From Limonium bicolor (taxonomy: Eukaryota > Streptophyta > Magnoliopsida > Caryophyllales > Plumbaginaceae): a DNA stretch of 64,000 bases. The translations under genes were made by a program, and so were the position numbers. Positions within the stretch are counted from its first letter, which is position 1. The number at the start of each line of letters is the position of its first letter. Location: the NCBI GenBank assembly GCA_023374045.1, contig CM041776.1:285027873-285091872 (forward strand), in the 5' to 3' direction. Under the pieces are notes generated by a model. The model had not been told where the DNA came from, ran no database searches, and was given only the letters and a program-made list of their open reading frames with translations. Positions 52,937-63,819 of this stretch are shown here, piece after piece.

Positions 52937-53745
52937 ATGGCATACCACACCGATCAAGCAGCTTTCCATCTTCGTCTCACCCACTAGATTTGAGCACCGA
53001 GTCAGGATCCAGTCCTCTTTAGAAGCATCATCATCAGCACCAATCTGTGACAACCTATCTGCAGTAAGAGATCTGTATGAGCAGATCAATGACTTGGTCA
53101 GGTTGCCACTCAACCAACAGATCCTCTGCAATGAGTCCTACACCCAAGGAGTGAACGAGGTTCTAGAAGGTTCTCTTACCCTTTTGGATGTATGTGACAA
53201 CACGAAAGACGTCGTGTCCCAGATGAAGGAGCTCATTTTAGATCTCGAATCCTCTCTTAGAAGAAGATGCGGATCCGAAAATGATGCAGACTCTTACAAG
53301 GTCTCGAGGAAGAAAATCGTCAAACAAGTATCCAAAGCACTCGCAAACTTGAACAAACTCAAGAAGATGGGGTTAGAAAAGGATTCAAACCTCGTGTCCG
53401 TGGTGCGGATGGCGAAAGAAGTTGAATCAATCACTCTGTCGACCATCAAGTCAATCCTCATCTTCATGAGCGGATCAAAGACAAGATCAGACAACAATGG
53501 CTGGTCCTTGGTTACAAAAATGATGAAATCAAAGCGGGTAACTTGTGATTCAGGAGTGGAGATCACAGTTGGAGAAGATCGATCAAGTCATGTACGCCAA
53601 ATCAGACTCGAAAGATGTCCGTGATTTGCAAAAGCAGCTGGAGACATTGGAGAAGACCATCTCTGAAATTGAGGATGGTCTAGATTCAGTGTCTAAATGT
53701 CTTGTAAAAATGAGGGTCTCACTTCTAAATGTGTTCATTCACTAA
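52937..53745 (+). CDS. DUF241 protein, array copy 3 (frameshifted)
   Basis: Open from about 53003 to 53568. It has the same two missing bases in the N-terminal part as copies 2 and 4 (near 52950 and 53003), and two missing near 53568 (CACAGTTGG, as in copy 1). Downstream the frame resumes with LEKIDQVMYAKSDSKDVRDL and ends SLLNVFIH at 53745. An ORF that starts further upstream (52716) is open only because of the first deletion and reads leader sequence. Confidence 0.85.
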
Positions 53746-55050
53746 ATGTGGATAAAAATTTTGTAGATACAAATCAATGTACACTGTATATCATAGTCAG
53801 TGCATACAAAACAGGATCATATCACACATATATATTTACCGGTACATACTTGTCTCCTATGCCTGTGGTTCAATTTTATTTTCATGTTTCCCGTACACAG
53901 CACGGACTCGGTAAAAAACTACCATTCTTCTCAGCCTTCATTTCTTAAAACAGTGAATCAGCTATGTTTTCCGTGAATCACTGCTCATTTAACCTCTCGT
54001 GTGAGGACAGAATCAAGGTGAACAAAATTTTTACACAGTCCTTTCACCATTAAACTTTCAGAGGTCACGGAATTCATCTACTAATGAATAGGTAAATCCA
54101 TGTCATAGTTGGATTAATACAATTCAGCCTCTGGTCCAGGGTCTAGCAGTTTTTATTCCATCTGTCCTTGAGCAGCAGACAATGAGATCCCTCTCAATTA
54201 TTTTTATATGCACAAGATATATCAAATGGGTTAAATTAATCCATGATGTACACCAGAAACCAACGCGCTTCAACTGGCATTAATTAAATCCACTAAGAGG
54301 GTTCTAATCTTATCACACTTACCCGGACAACTGCATTAATACTTCGTCAATCAAACCAGAATTCATTAACTATAGCGAGTCACACGTAGCTTCAAAACAA
54401 AGAGGCTTCCACTTCTGGATCCTCGTGGCGGGTGCAGCTTATGCTCCCTCATCTTTCAAAACTCCGTGTAGTGTCAGACACCAGCATTTCTTTATTCTTT
54501 AGCCAGCCGAAAACCATGCATTTCATATGCCCACATGATCTTTAGTTATGATCATTTGAAGAGCAGCACCAACCAGATCACTCCACAATCACTTAAGCAT
54601 AAAATAGTGATCTCGTTAGTTGAAGATGAGATGGCTAGGCTGTGCATATTCCCTGTGTTCCCTTGAAGACAAAAAACTGATTTTAATATTCGATTCCGTA
54701 GATCATAATTCCAAAGCTCGTCTCATGTGGGGATATACTAATCTCAACAGTTTTCCAATGTCTGTGAGCAAGAATACATCTCATTCGTGCAAACCCGATT
54801 TTAAATGCATTTGGTGAGATAAAATATGGAAATCAGGAGACAAAAGAGGTCTTCAAGGAATAATCCATGTGGATACACAGCACATCTTCCCGGCCACAGC
54901 CAGCTATTCATCTTCTTCATCATGTATATATATCAGACTCCAAAGAATTCTATTCAACCATCACTTGTCTAAAACTCCAAGAAGGAAAAAGATCTCCTAA
55001 ACAAAACAAAGCAAAACACTTTTCAGCAACTTCCAAAGAGATCTAAGGAA

Positions 55051-55859
55051 ATGGCATACCACACCGATCAAGCAGCTTTCCATCTTCGTCTCACCCACTA
55101 GATTTGAGCACCGAGTCAGGATCCAGTCCTCTTTAGAAGCATCATCATCAGCACCAATCTGTGACAACCTATCTGCAGTAAGAGATCTGTATGAGCAGAT
55201 CAATGACTTGGTCAGGTTGCCACTCAACCAACAGATCCTCTGCAATGAGTCCTACACCCAAGGAGTGAACGAGGTTCTAGAAGGTTCTCTTACCCTTTTG
55301 GATGTATGTGACAACACGAAAGACGTCGTGTCCCAGATGAAGGAGCTCATTTTAGATCTCGAATCCTCTCTTAGAAGAAGATGCGGATCCGAAAATGATG
55401 CAGACTCTTACAAGGTCTCGAGGAAGAAAATCGTCAAACAAGTATCCAAAGCACTCGCAAACTTGAACAAACTCAAGAAGATGGGGTTAGAAAAGGATTC
55501 AAACCTCGTGTCCGTGGTGCGGATGGCGAAAGAAGTTGAATCAATCACTCTGTCGACCATCAAGTCAATCCTCATCTCATGAGCGGATCAAAGACAAGAT
55601 CAGACAACAATGGCTGGTCCTTGGTTACAAAAATGATGAAATCAAAGCGGGTAACTTGTGATTCAGGAGTGGAGATCACAGAGTTGGAGAAGATCGATCA
55701 GTCATGTACGCCAAATCAGACTCGAAAGATGTCCGTGATTTGCAAAAGCAGCTGGAGACATTGGAGAAGACCATCTCTGAAATTGAGGATGGTCTAGATT
55801 CAGTGTCTAAATGTCTTGTAAAAATGAGGGTCTCACTTCTAAATCTGTTCATTCACTAA
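55051..55859 (+). CDS. DUF241 protein, array copy 4 (frameshifted)
   Basis: Same N-terminal breaks as copies 2 and 3 (near 55064 and 55117), the missing T in CATCTCATG near 55576 (as in copies 1 and 5), and a private missing A near 55700 (GATCAGTCATG against GATCAAGTCATG). Between the breaks the protein is the same as in copies 1-3. Confidence 0.85.
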
Positions 55860-57173
55860 ATGTGGATAAAAATTTTGTAGATACAAATCAATGTACACTG
55901 TATATCATAGTCAGTGCATACAAAACAGGATCATATCAATACACATATATATATTTACCGGTACATACTTGTCTCCTATGCCTGCTGGTTCAATTTTTAT
56001 TTCATGTTTTCCCGTACACAGCACGGACTCGGTAAAAAACTACCATTCTTCTCAGCCTTCATTTCTTAAAACAGTGAATCAGCTATGTTTTCCGTGAATC
56101 ACTGCTCATTTAACCTCTCGTGTGAGGACAGAATCAAGGTGAACAAAATTTTTACACAGTCCTTTCACCATTAAACTTTCAGAGGTCACGGAATTCATCT
56201 ACTAATGAATAGGTAAATCCATGTCATAGTTGGATTAATACAATTCAGCCTCTGGTCCAGGGTCTAGCAGTTTTTATTCCATCTGTCCTTGAGCAGCAGA
56301 CAATGAGATCCCTCTCAATTATTTTTATATGCACAAGATATATCAAATGGGTTAAATTAATCCATGATGTACACCAGAAACCAACGCGCTTCAACTGGCA
56401 TTAATTAAATCCACTAAGAGGGTTCTAATCTTATCACACTTACCCGGACAACTGCATTAATACTTCGTCAATCAAACCAGAATTCATTAACTATAGCGAG
56501 TCACACGTAGCTTCAAAACAAAGAGGCTTCCACTTCTGGATCCTCGTGGCGGGTGCAGCTTATGCTCCCTCATCTTTCAAAACTCCGTGTAGTGTCAGAC
56601 ACCAGCATTTCTTTATTCTTTAGCCAGCCGAAAACCATGCATTTCATATGCCCACATGATCTTTAGTTATGATCATTTGAAGAGCAGCACCAACCAGATC
56701 ACTCCACAATCACTTAAGCATAAAATAGTGATCTCGTTAGTTGAAGATGAGATGGCTAGGCTGTGCATATTCCCTGTGTTCCCTTGAAGACAAAAAACTG
56801 ATTTTAATATTCGATTCCGTAGATCATAATTCCAAAGCTCGTCTCATGTGGGGATATACTAATCTCAACAGTTTTCCAATGTCTGTGAGCAAGAATACAT
56901 CTCATTCGTGCAAACCCGATTTTAAATGCATTTGGTGAGATAAAATATGGAAATCAGGAGACAAAGAGGAGGTCTTCAAGGAATAATCCATGTGGATACA
57001 CAGCACATCTTCCCGGCCACAGCCAGCTATTCATCTTCTTCATCATGTATATATATCAGACTCCAAAGAATTCTATTCAACCATCACTTGTCTAAAACTC
57101 CAAGAAGGAAAAAGATCTCCTAAACAAAACAAAGCAAAACACTTTTCAGCAACTTCCAAAGAGATCTAAGGAA

Positions 57174-57982
57174 ATGGCATACCACCCGATCAAGCAGCTT
57201 TCCATCTTCGTCTCACCCACTAGATTTGAGCACCGAGTCAGGATCCAGTCCTCTTTAGAAGCATCATCATCAGCACCAATCTGTGACAACCTATCTGCAG
57301 TAAGAGATCTGTATGAGCAGATCAATGACTTGGTCAGGTTGCCACTCAACCAACAGATCCTCTGCAATGAGTCCTACACCCAAGGAGTGAACGAGGTTCT
57401 AGAAGGTTCTCTTACCCTTTTGGATGTATGTGACAACACGAAAGACGTCGTGTCCCAGATGAAGGAGCTCATTTTAGATCTCGAATCCTCTCTTAGAAGA
57501 AGATGCGGATCCGAAAATGATGCAGACTCTTACAAGGTCTCGAGGAAGAAAATCGTCAAACAAGTATCCAAAGCACTCGCAAACTTGAACAAACTCAAGA
57601 AGATGGGGTTAGAAAAGGATTCAAACCTCGTGTCCGTGGTGCGGATGGCGAAAGAAGTTGAATCAATCACTCTGTCGACCATCAAGTCAATCCTCATCTC
57701 ATGAGCGGATCAAAGACAAGATCAGACAACAATGGCTGGTCCTTGGTTACAAAAATGATGAAATCAAAGCGGGTAACTTGTGATTCAGGAGTGGAGATCA
57801 CACAGTTGGAGAAGATCGATCATGTCATGTACGCCAAATCAGACTCGAAAGATGTCCGTGATTTGCAAAAGCAGCTGGAGACATTGGAGAAGACCATCTC
57901 TGAAATTGAGGATGGTCTAGATTCAGTGTCTAAATGTCTTGTAAAAATGAGGGTCTCACTTCTAAATGTGTTCATTCACTAA
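57174..57982 (+). CDS. DUF241 protein, array copy 5 (frameshifted)
   Basis: Private loss of two bases near 57184 (ATACCACCCGATC against ATACCACACCCGATC), the shared loss near 57239, and the missing T near 57699. CACACAGTTGG near 57800 gives ITQLEKIDHVMYAKSD, so this copy has a few residue changes. Ends SLLNVFIH at 57982. Its unit runs into the assembly gap. Confidence 0.85.
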
Positions 57983-58836
57983 ATGTGGATAAAAAATTTT
58001 GTAGATACAAATCAATGTACACTGTATATCATAGTCAGTGCATACAAAACAGGATCATATCAATACACATATATATATTTACCGGTACATACTTGTCTCC
58101 TATGCCTGCTGGTTCAATTTTTATCTTTCATGTTTTCCCGTACACAGCACGGACTCGGTAAAAAACTACCATTCTTCTCAGCCTTCATTTCTTAAAACAG
58201 TGAATCAGCTATGTTTTCCGTGAATCACTGCTCATTTAACCTCTCGTGTGAGGACAGAATCAAGGTGAACAAAATTTTTACACAGTCCTTTCACCATTAA
58301 ACTTTCAGAGGTCACGGAATTCATCTACTAATGAATAGGTAAATCCATGTCATAGTTGGATTAATACAATTCAGCCTCTGGTCCAGGGTCTAGCAGTTTT
58401 TATTCCATCTGTCCTTGAGCAGCAGACAATGAGATCCCTCTCAATTATTTTATATGCACAAGATATATCAAATGGGTTAAATTAATCCATGATGTACACC
58501 AGAAACCAACGCGCTTCAACTGGCATTAATTAAATCCACTAAGAGGGTTCTAATCTTATCACACTTACCCGGACAACTGCATTAATACTTCCGTCAATCA
58601 AACCAGAATTCATTAACTATAGCGAGTCACACGTAGCTTCAAAACAAAGAGGCTTCCACTTCTGGATCCTCGTGGCGGGTGCAGCTTATGCTCCCTCATC
58701 TTTCAAAACTCCGTGTAGTGTCAGACACCAGCATTTCTTTATTCTTTAGCCAGCCGAAAACCATGCATTTCATATGCCCACATGATCTTTAGTTATGATC
58801 ATTTGAAGAGCAGCACCAACCAGATCACTCCACAAT

Positions 58837-59336
58837 NNNNNNNNNNNNNNNNNNNNNNNNNNNNNNNNNNNNNNNNNNNNNNNNNNNNNNNNNNNNNNNN
58901 NNNNNNNNNNNNNNNNNNNNNNNNNNNNNNNNNNNNNNNNNNNNNNNNNNNNNNNNNNNNNNNNNNNNNNNNNNNNNNNNNNNNNNNNNNNNNNNNNNNN
59001 NNNNNNNNNNNNNNNNNNNNNNNNNNNNNNNNNNNNNNNNNNNNNNNNNNNNNNNNNNNNNNNNNNNNNNNNNNNNNNNNNNNNNNNNNNNNNNNNNNNN
59101 NNNNNNNNNNNNNNNNNNNNNNNNNNNNNNNNNNNNNNNNNNNNNNNNNNNNNNNNNNNNNNNNNNNNNNNNNNNNNNNNNNNNNNNNNNNNNNNNNNNN
59201 NNNNNNNNNNNNNNNNNNNNNNNNNNNNNNNNNNNNNNNNNNNNNNNNNNNNNNNNNNNNNNNNNNNNNNNNNNNNNNNNNNNNNNNNNNNNNNNNNNNN
59301 NNNNNNNNNNNNNNNNNNNNNNNNNNNNNNNNNNNN
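58837..59336. other. Assembly gap, 500 N
   Basis: Exactly 500 N, which suggests a placeholder of unknown true size. It begins about ten bases before a sixth array unit would start. ORFs of X residues across it are not real. Confidence 0.99.
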
Positions 59337-59601
59337 GAAACATTGCGATGGTTCAGTTTGACTCAGAGAGAAATCGTCTTTTGAAAAGACGATTTTTAAA
59401 GTCGTCTTTTTAAAAGACGATTTCCAGTTTCTCAGAAATAAGTGAAATCGTCTTTTGAAGAGACGATTTCAGCTTCTACAATTAATGAAATCGTCTTTTA
59501 AAGAGACGATTTCTCCCGAGAGTGTTATTTTAGGAATTAGTTTTGGTTGAGAGTTAATATAAGTAATATTTTTGTTGTGGTGTGTTATTTCAGAATTTTT
59601 T
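59337..59601. mobile_element. End of a long-TIR element of the 34.6/39.3-kb family, with four hairpins
   Basis: Four palindromes of the type AAATCGTCTTTTGAAAAGACGATTT lie at about 59371-59396, 59400-59421, 59445-59470 and 59487-59513. They are followed by TGTTATTTTAGGAATTAGTTTT and a TTTCAGAATTTTTTTC end near 59601. The inverse of this end matches the 34632 end of the other element word for word in several places. The rest of the element is in or beyond the gap. Confidence 0.65.
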
Positions 59602-59676
59602 TCTATCACCGCATTTGTTCTCATAACGTCTGTAAAACCAAATCTAATAGTAGCAGGGAACGGATTTAACACTTAG

Positions 59677-60196
59677 GGAAAATTACATGACCCATCCCAC
59701 GAGGTTTCAAAAATTACTTTCTCCATTCATGTGGTTTTCTCCGTTTTACATCTAGCAACTTTTCTAATTTTTATTCAATTTGAAACATGCTTAAACGTTA
59801 TCCGAAATAGATGAAATTTTACATGAACGATGCTAAAATGTTTTATTTTGGTTCAGTGCCAAATCTAATGTTTTTAAGCTCAAATGTGATCTATAGGACC
59901 CAATAAAAATGCATTCATATGTCACATATTTCATTGGGTCCCACGAGTCACATGTGAGCTTAAAAAACTTCGGATTTGACATAAGATCAAAATATAGCAA
60001 TTTAGCATCATCCATGTTAAGTTTCATCAATTTCGGATAACGTTTAAGCATCTTCTAAATTAAATAAAAAATAGAAAAGTTACGAACGTAAACAGAGGAA
60101 ACTACATGAGTGGGGAAAGTAATTTTTGAAACCTCGTTGGTGGAGTGTAAAATTTCGCCAAACGTCATGGGTGGGACATGTAATTTTCTCTATTTT
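59677..60196. mobile_element. Foldback MITE, ~520 bp
   Basis: The left half (GGGAAAATTACATGACCCATCC ends, TTTCAAAAATTACTTTC, CTTAAACGTTATCCGAAAT, GGACCCAATAAAAATG) reappears inverted in the right half, so nearly the whole element is a hairpin with its centre near 59915. No coding capacity is seen. I could not find a clear target duplication. Confidence 0.75.
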
Positions 60197-60470
60197 TAAA
60201 GAAATGTGATCCCAAAACTAATTCCTAAAATAACACTCTCATGTTTCATTAATTCCGTTTAAAGCTGCACCACATCAGCGGGTGACTTAGCGGAACGGAT
60301 AAGGAGCAATAGACGATTTAAGAAATCGTCTTTAAACATACGACTTCTAAAATGATAACCGGGACTACCGAAATCATCTCTTCAATAGATGACTTCACCT
60401 GTTTACAACACTTCGTCTTTTGAAGAGACGATTTCTTTACAAATCGACATGAAACAATTTTATCTGTTCA
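60197..60470. mobile_element. Second end of the GACGATTTC TIR family
   Basis: CCCAAAACTAATTCCTAAAATAACACTCTC is the inverse of the motif at ~59521-59545, followed by AGACGATTTAAGAAATCGTCT and CGTCTTTTGAAGAGACG hairpins. The outermost bases are replaced, probably because the foldback MITE inserted at or near this end. Confidence 0.6.
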
Positions 60471-61175
60471 CAACACTTCCAAATTTCTAAGTGTTGGAGC
60501 ATCACAATTGATCAACACACAACTTATACATATTATCAACTTCCACACAATCAGCATACTCAACACCTATCAGTAATCCACCACTTCGACACAATAACGT
60601 AACAGAAACAAAGAAATTGAAATGTAAACCAAAGATAATAGGTTACAAAATAGTTATGCAATCCCTAACTTCAGTTGTATGCAAAATGTAACAAATTACA
60701 AAGCTACATTATCTACGTATACGACGAACATAAATCCTACATATTTGTGTTGAAAATGTAATGGCAAGGCTGTTCATATTCTCTGGCTCCTTTCAAGGCC
60801 AAAAACTGAATATAAAACTTTGATTTTGCAGATGATTTTGAATCTCATGTGGGGATATTAAAATGATGAGTTTTCCAATGTCAGTGAACAAGAATACATC
60901 TCATTCGTGCTGCCACCCCTTATTGTCGACTTAATTAATTATCCTGAAATATGCAAATCCGCGGGAGACAGAAGAGAGACAATGGAATAGTACTCAACGT
61001 GGATCTAAAGCAGTGGTTCAATCTGCAGCCAGTTATTCAACTTCTTCTTGATGTGTATATATCAAGGCTTCACAGGGTTCTTTCAACCATCATTTGTCTA
61101 AGACTCCAAAGAGAAAAAAACATCTGATAAAGAAAAGAAAACACTTTCAGTTCTTTTCCAAGAGAACATAAAAAA
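60471..61175 (+). promoter_or_regulatory. Upstream region and promoter of DUF241 copy 6
   Basis: From about 60755 the sequence follows the array promoter with many substitutions: GGCAAGGCTGTTCATATTC, CTCATGTGGGGATATTAAAA, TTTTCCAATGTCAGTGAACA, CATCTCATTCGTGC, then TGTATATATC about 120 bp before the ATG. Upstream of that I see nothing firm. Confidence 0.6.
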
Positions 61176-61989
61176 ATGGCTTACCACACCCGATCAAACA
61201 GCTTCCCATCTTCATCACACCCACTAAATTTGAGCATTGAGGATCATCTGGCTAGGATCCAATCCTCTTCAACAGCTCAGCATCATCATCAATCTGTCAA
61301 AACCTTATCATAGTAGGAGATCTATACGAACAGATCAACAATTTGATTAGACTACCACTCAACCAACAATCCTTTGCAACGAGTCCTACATTCAGGGGGT
61401 TAATGATATTCTAGATGATTCTCTAGCCCTTTTGGATGCTTGTGAGACCACCAAAGACATCGTATCTCAGATGAAGGAGTTGATTCTAGACCTTGAATCT
61501 TCTCTTAGGAGGAGAAGTGGAACCTTCAATGATGTTGATGCCCACAAGATCTCAAGGAAGAAGATCATCAAACAAGTTTCCAAAGCACTTGGTAACTTGA
61601 ACAAACTAAAGAACATGGGTTTGGAAAAGGATTCCAACCATGCTGCAGTCGTCAAAATGACAAAAGAAATTGAATCAATCACTCTATCAACCCTCAAGTC
61701 AATTCTCGTCTTCATGAGCGGATCAAGGGCAGCAAGTTCAGATAACCATGGCTGGTCATTGGTGACGAAATTGATGAAGTCAAATCGGGTAACTTGTGAT
61801 TCAGGAGTGAAGATCAATGAGTTGAAGATGATTGATCAAGCCTTGTTTGCCAAATCAGATGTGCATGATTTACAAAAGCAGCTAGAGTCACTAGAGAGTA
61901 CCATCATTTACATTGAAGATGGTCTCGATTCAGTCTCTAAATATCTTGTTAAAATGAGGGTTTCCCTCCTGAATGTACTCACTCATTAA
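61176..61989 (+). CDS. DUF241 protein, diverged copy 6 (frameshifted in the N-terminal half)
   Basis: ATG 61176 gives the clean N-terminus MAYHTRSNSFPSSSHPLNLS, then IEDHLARIQSSS. Frame breaks near 61300 and 61370 interrupt NLIIVGDLYEQINNLIRLPL. From about 61375 to the stop at 61989 one frame is open: NDILDDSLALLDACETTKDI, QMKELILDLESSLRRRSGTF, IESITLSTLKSILVFMSGSR, LQKQLESLESTIIYIEDGLD, ending SLLNVLTH. It differs from the array copies at many positions by substitution, so it is an older duplicate and the best guide to the intact N-terminus of the family. Confidence 0.87.
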
Positions 61990-62409
61990 AAGTGAATACA
62001 ATTTTTTGTAGATAGAAAATTTTGTACAATACTAGCAAGCACATACAGAAGAAATGAACAATATACAACTTTTATCACTGGCATATACATTGTTCTTACA
62101 TTTGGTATTGCACATCACCTCTCTTACTCAACAGCATACAACGTGATTAAAAGTAAATTACTGCCCATCCAATCAGCCATGATTTTAAGTCTCTGCGAAT
62201 CTGATAATTGTCCCTGTATCACTACTAATTAACCTTTTGTGTGATCTTAAAGTCAAGGATATCTATACTATCTTTACATGAGTCTTAGGCCGTTAATCTT
62301 CAAGGGTTTATCACGATCCATCTACTACTGGATAGGCATAACCACGTATGGAGTTGAATCATAAAATTCAGCACTCTGATTTGAGTTGACCTGTTTTTAT
62401 TCCTAGTGT
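61990..62409. other. 3' flank of DUF241 copy 6
   Basis: No gene. Parts recall the array's own downstream flank (for example a CATCTACTACTGGATAGGCAT-like phrase), so the duplicated block reached past the gene. Confidence 0.5.
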
Positions 62410-62723
62410 CTTGGAGCAGCAGAAAGTGAGATCTTCCTTTGTTATTAAACCTCATAACTAATGTCTACAAGAATACAACGCGCTAAGACTGACATTTCAT
62501 CATCAAGATGATTCTAATCTAATGACCACGCCCTTGCAGACAGCTGGCGTTAATATATCCGATAATCTTGGAGCAGCAGAAAGTGAGATCTTCCTTTGTT
62601 ATTAAACCTCATAACTAATGTCTACAAGAATACAACGCGCTAAGACTGACATTTCATCATCAAGATGATTCTAATCTAATGACCACGCCCTTGCAGACAG
62701 CTGGCGTTAATATATCCGATAAT
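62410..62723 (+). repeat. 157-bp tandem duplication
   Basis: CTTGGAGCAGCAGAAAGTG...ATATCCGATAAT occurs at 62410-62566 and again at 62567-62723, with no difference I can see. GAGCAGCAGA is also found in the array units downstream of each gene, so this is a fresh doubling of the DUF241 downstream flank. Confidence 0.9.
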
Positions 62724-63819
62724 CAAATAGGACTATGAATGATTCCACAGCAAACGTGCATGATAAAAAGTGATGTTCATACTTCATTATTTAACTCTTA
62801 CCACAAGATGAAGTAGGAAAATTCATAGAGGTAATGGGACTTGGAGAAGAAAGAGTACGATGAATTCTCAGGGTTATGATAGCTAGCCGGGAAGAAAGGT
62901 AAATGGTAGGGTGGCCTTTTGTTGGCTCTTGTTTTTCTATGTTGTTTTTCCTCCAGCCACTTAGGTGGTGATTGGCCTTTGGTCCCAATTATCAAAAAAA
63001 AAAAAATAGCCTAGGCTGTCATTATTCGAATTGTTCATGCAGCGCAGTGGACAGAGCGATCCTCGAGATCTCACCAGGTATTAGTATAAATAGTCGTTTA
63101 ATTAATGTGGTTGTAGTGTATCTATAACTATTCATGACAGGTATCTCATATAGTATAACTAAATTCCAGTCATGTTACACTAATTCAGAAGTCGCTCGCT
63201 GTATTCATAATTACACCGAAGCTTATCTGGGCTGCTCCAAATGCAAGAAGCACACAGTAGAACTAGAAGGTCTGTATCGAAGCAACAAGGAAAAGAATGA
63301 GGTGGAAAGGAAATGCAGAAAGGAAAAACGAATTCTTCTTGTAATCTAAACTCACGCATCTGCCAAAGGAGTACCTTATATGGGAACTACTGGATTCAAA
63401 ACCTACCCCACTTATCAAAAAAAATATGGGTACTTATCTACAAATGACACGAAAGAAGATAAAACCTCACCAAACTGGATATGTATCTAGGAATAGAAGG
63501 GATTCCATGGCTGGCATGGCATGACAAGGACAATAAAATATAATCATCTTACACGCTTGAATCTTTGCACACAAGGATTATACTGCAGACCTTTTGGCTG
63601 TCATTGTTCCAGTTTTTTCTGAAACAGAGTAAATAAAAACTAGACAAGACCAATACCTGTTAATGCAAAGCAGGCTGCCCATATAATACTTTTATACTAT
63701 ATGACCAGTGATTAAGAAAGCCACACGTCCAATTCATAATTTAGTTAAGCTCATGTGGCTTGCTTCTATTGCGGAGCATTACCTAACAGATCCCCCTGCA
63801 GTCACATTATATGATATAT
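62724..63819. other. Intergenic DNA between DUF241 copies
   Basis: A run of 13 A near 62993 follows ATTATC and could be the tail of a small retroelement. The ORF 63134-63349 (CSKCKKHTVELEGLY) has no similarity I recognise. Phrases near 63015 and 63600 match the flank at 48010, evidence for duplicated upstream flanks. Confidence 0.45.

Larger units (their letters stand above)
48246..58836 (+). repeat. Tandem array: five ~2.12-kb units, each promoter + DUF241 gene
   Basis: The unit-start word AAAATAGTGATCTCG lies at 48246, 50369, 52492, 54601 and 56722 (spacings 2123, 2123, 2109, 2121). The units are near-identical over their whole length; most differences are 1-3 base indels, with a small cluster of substitutions at the start of the third unit (~52585-52690). 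The array ends in a 500-N gap about ten bases before the next unit would start, so the real copy number is unknown. Confidence 0.96.

Noticed and set aside
52716..53624. A longer DUF241 protein starting at 52716
   Set aside because: The upstream part reads promoter and leader sequence that is non-coding in the other units. It is joined to the gene only by a one-base deletion.
48246..58836. Regular repeats as a CRISPR array
   Set aside because: Units are 2.1 kb with a gene each, in a plant genome; there is no short repeat-spacer pattern.
58782..59384. 200-residue and 172-residue ORFs across the N run
   Set aside because: They are translations of unknown bases and carry no information.
63134..63349. 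71-residue ORF with Cys-Lys pairs as a small gene
   Set aside because: No similarity, no clear promoter, and no conserved partner in the other DUF241 flanks.
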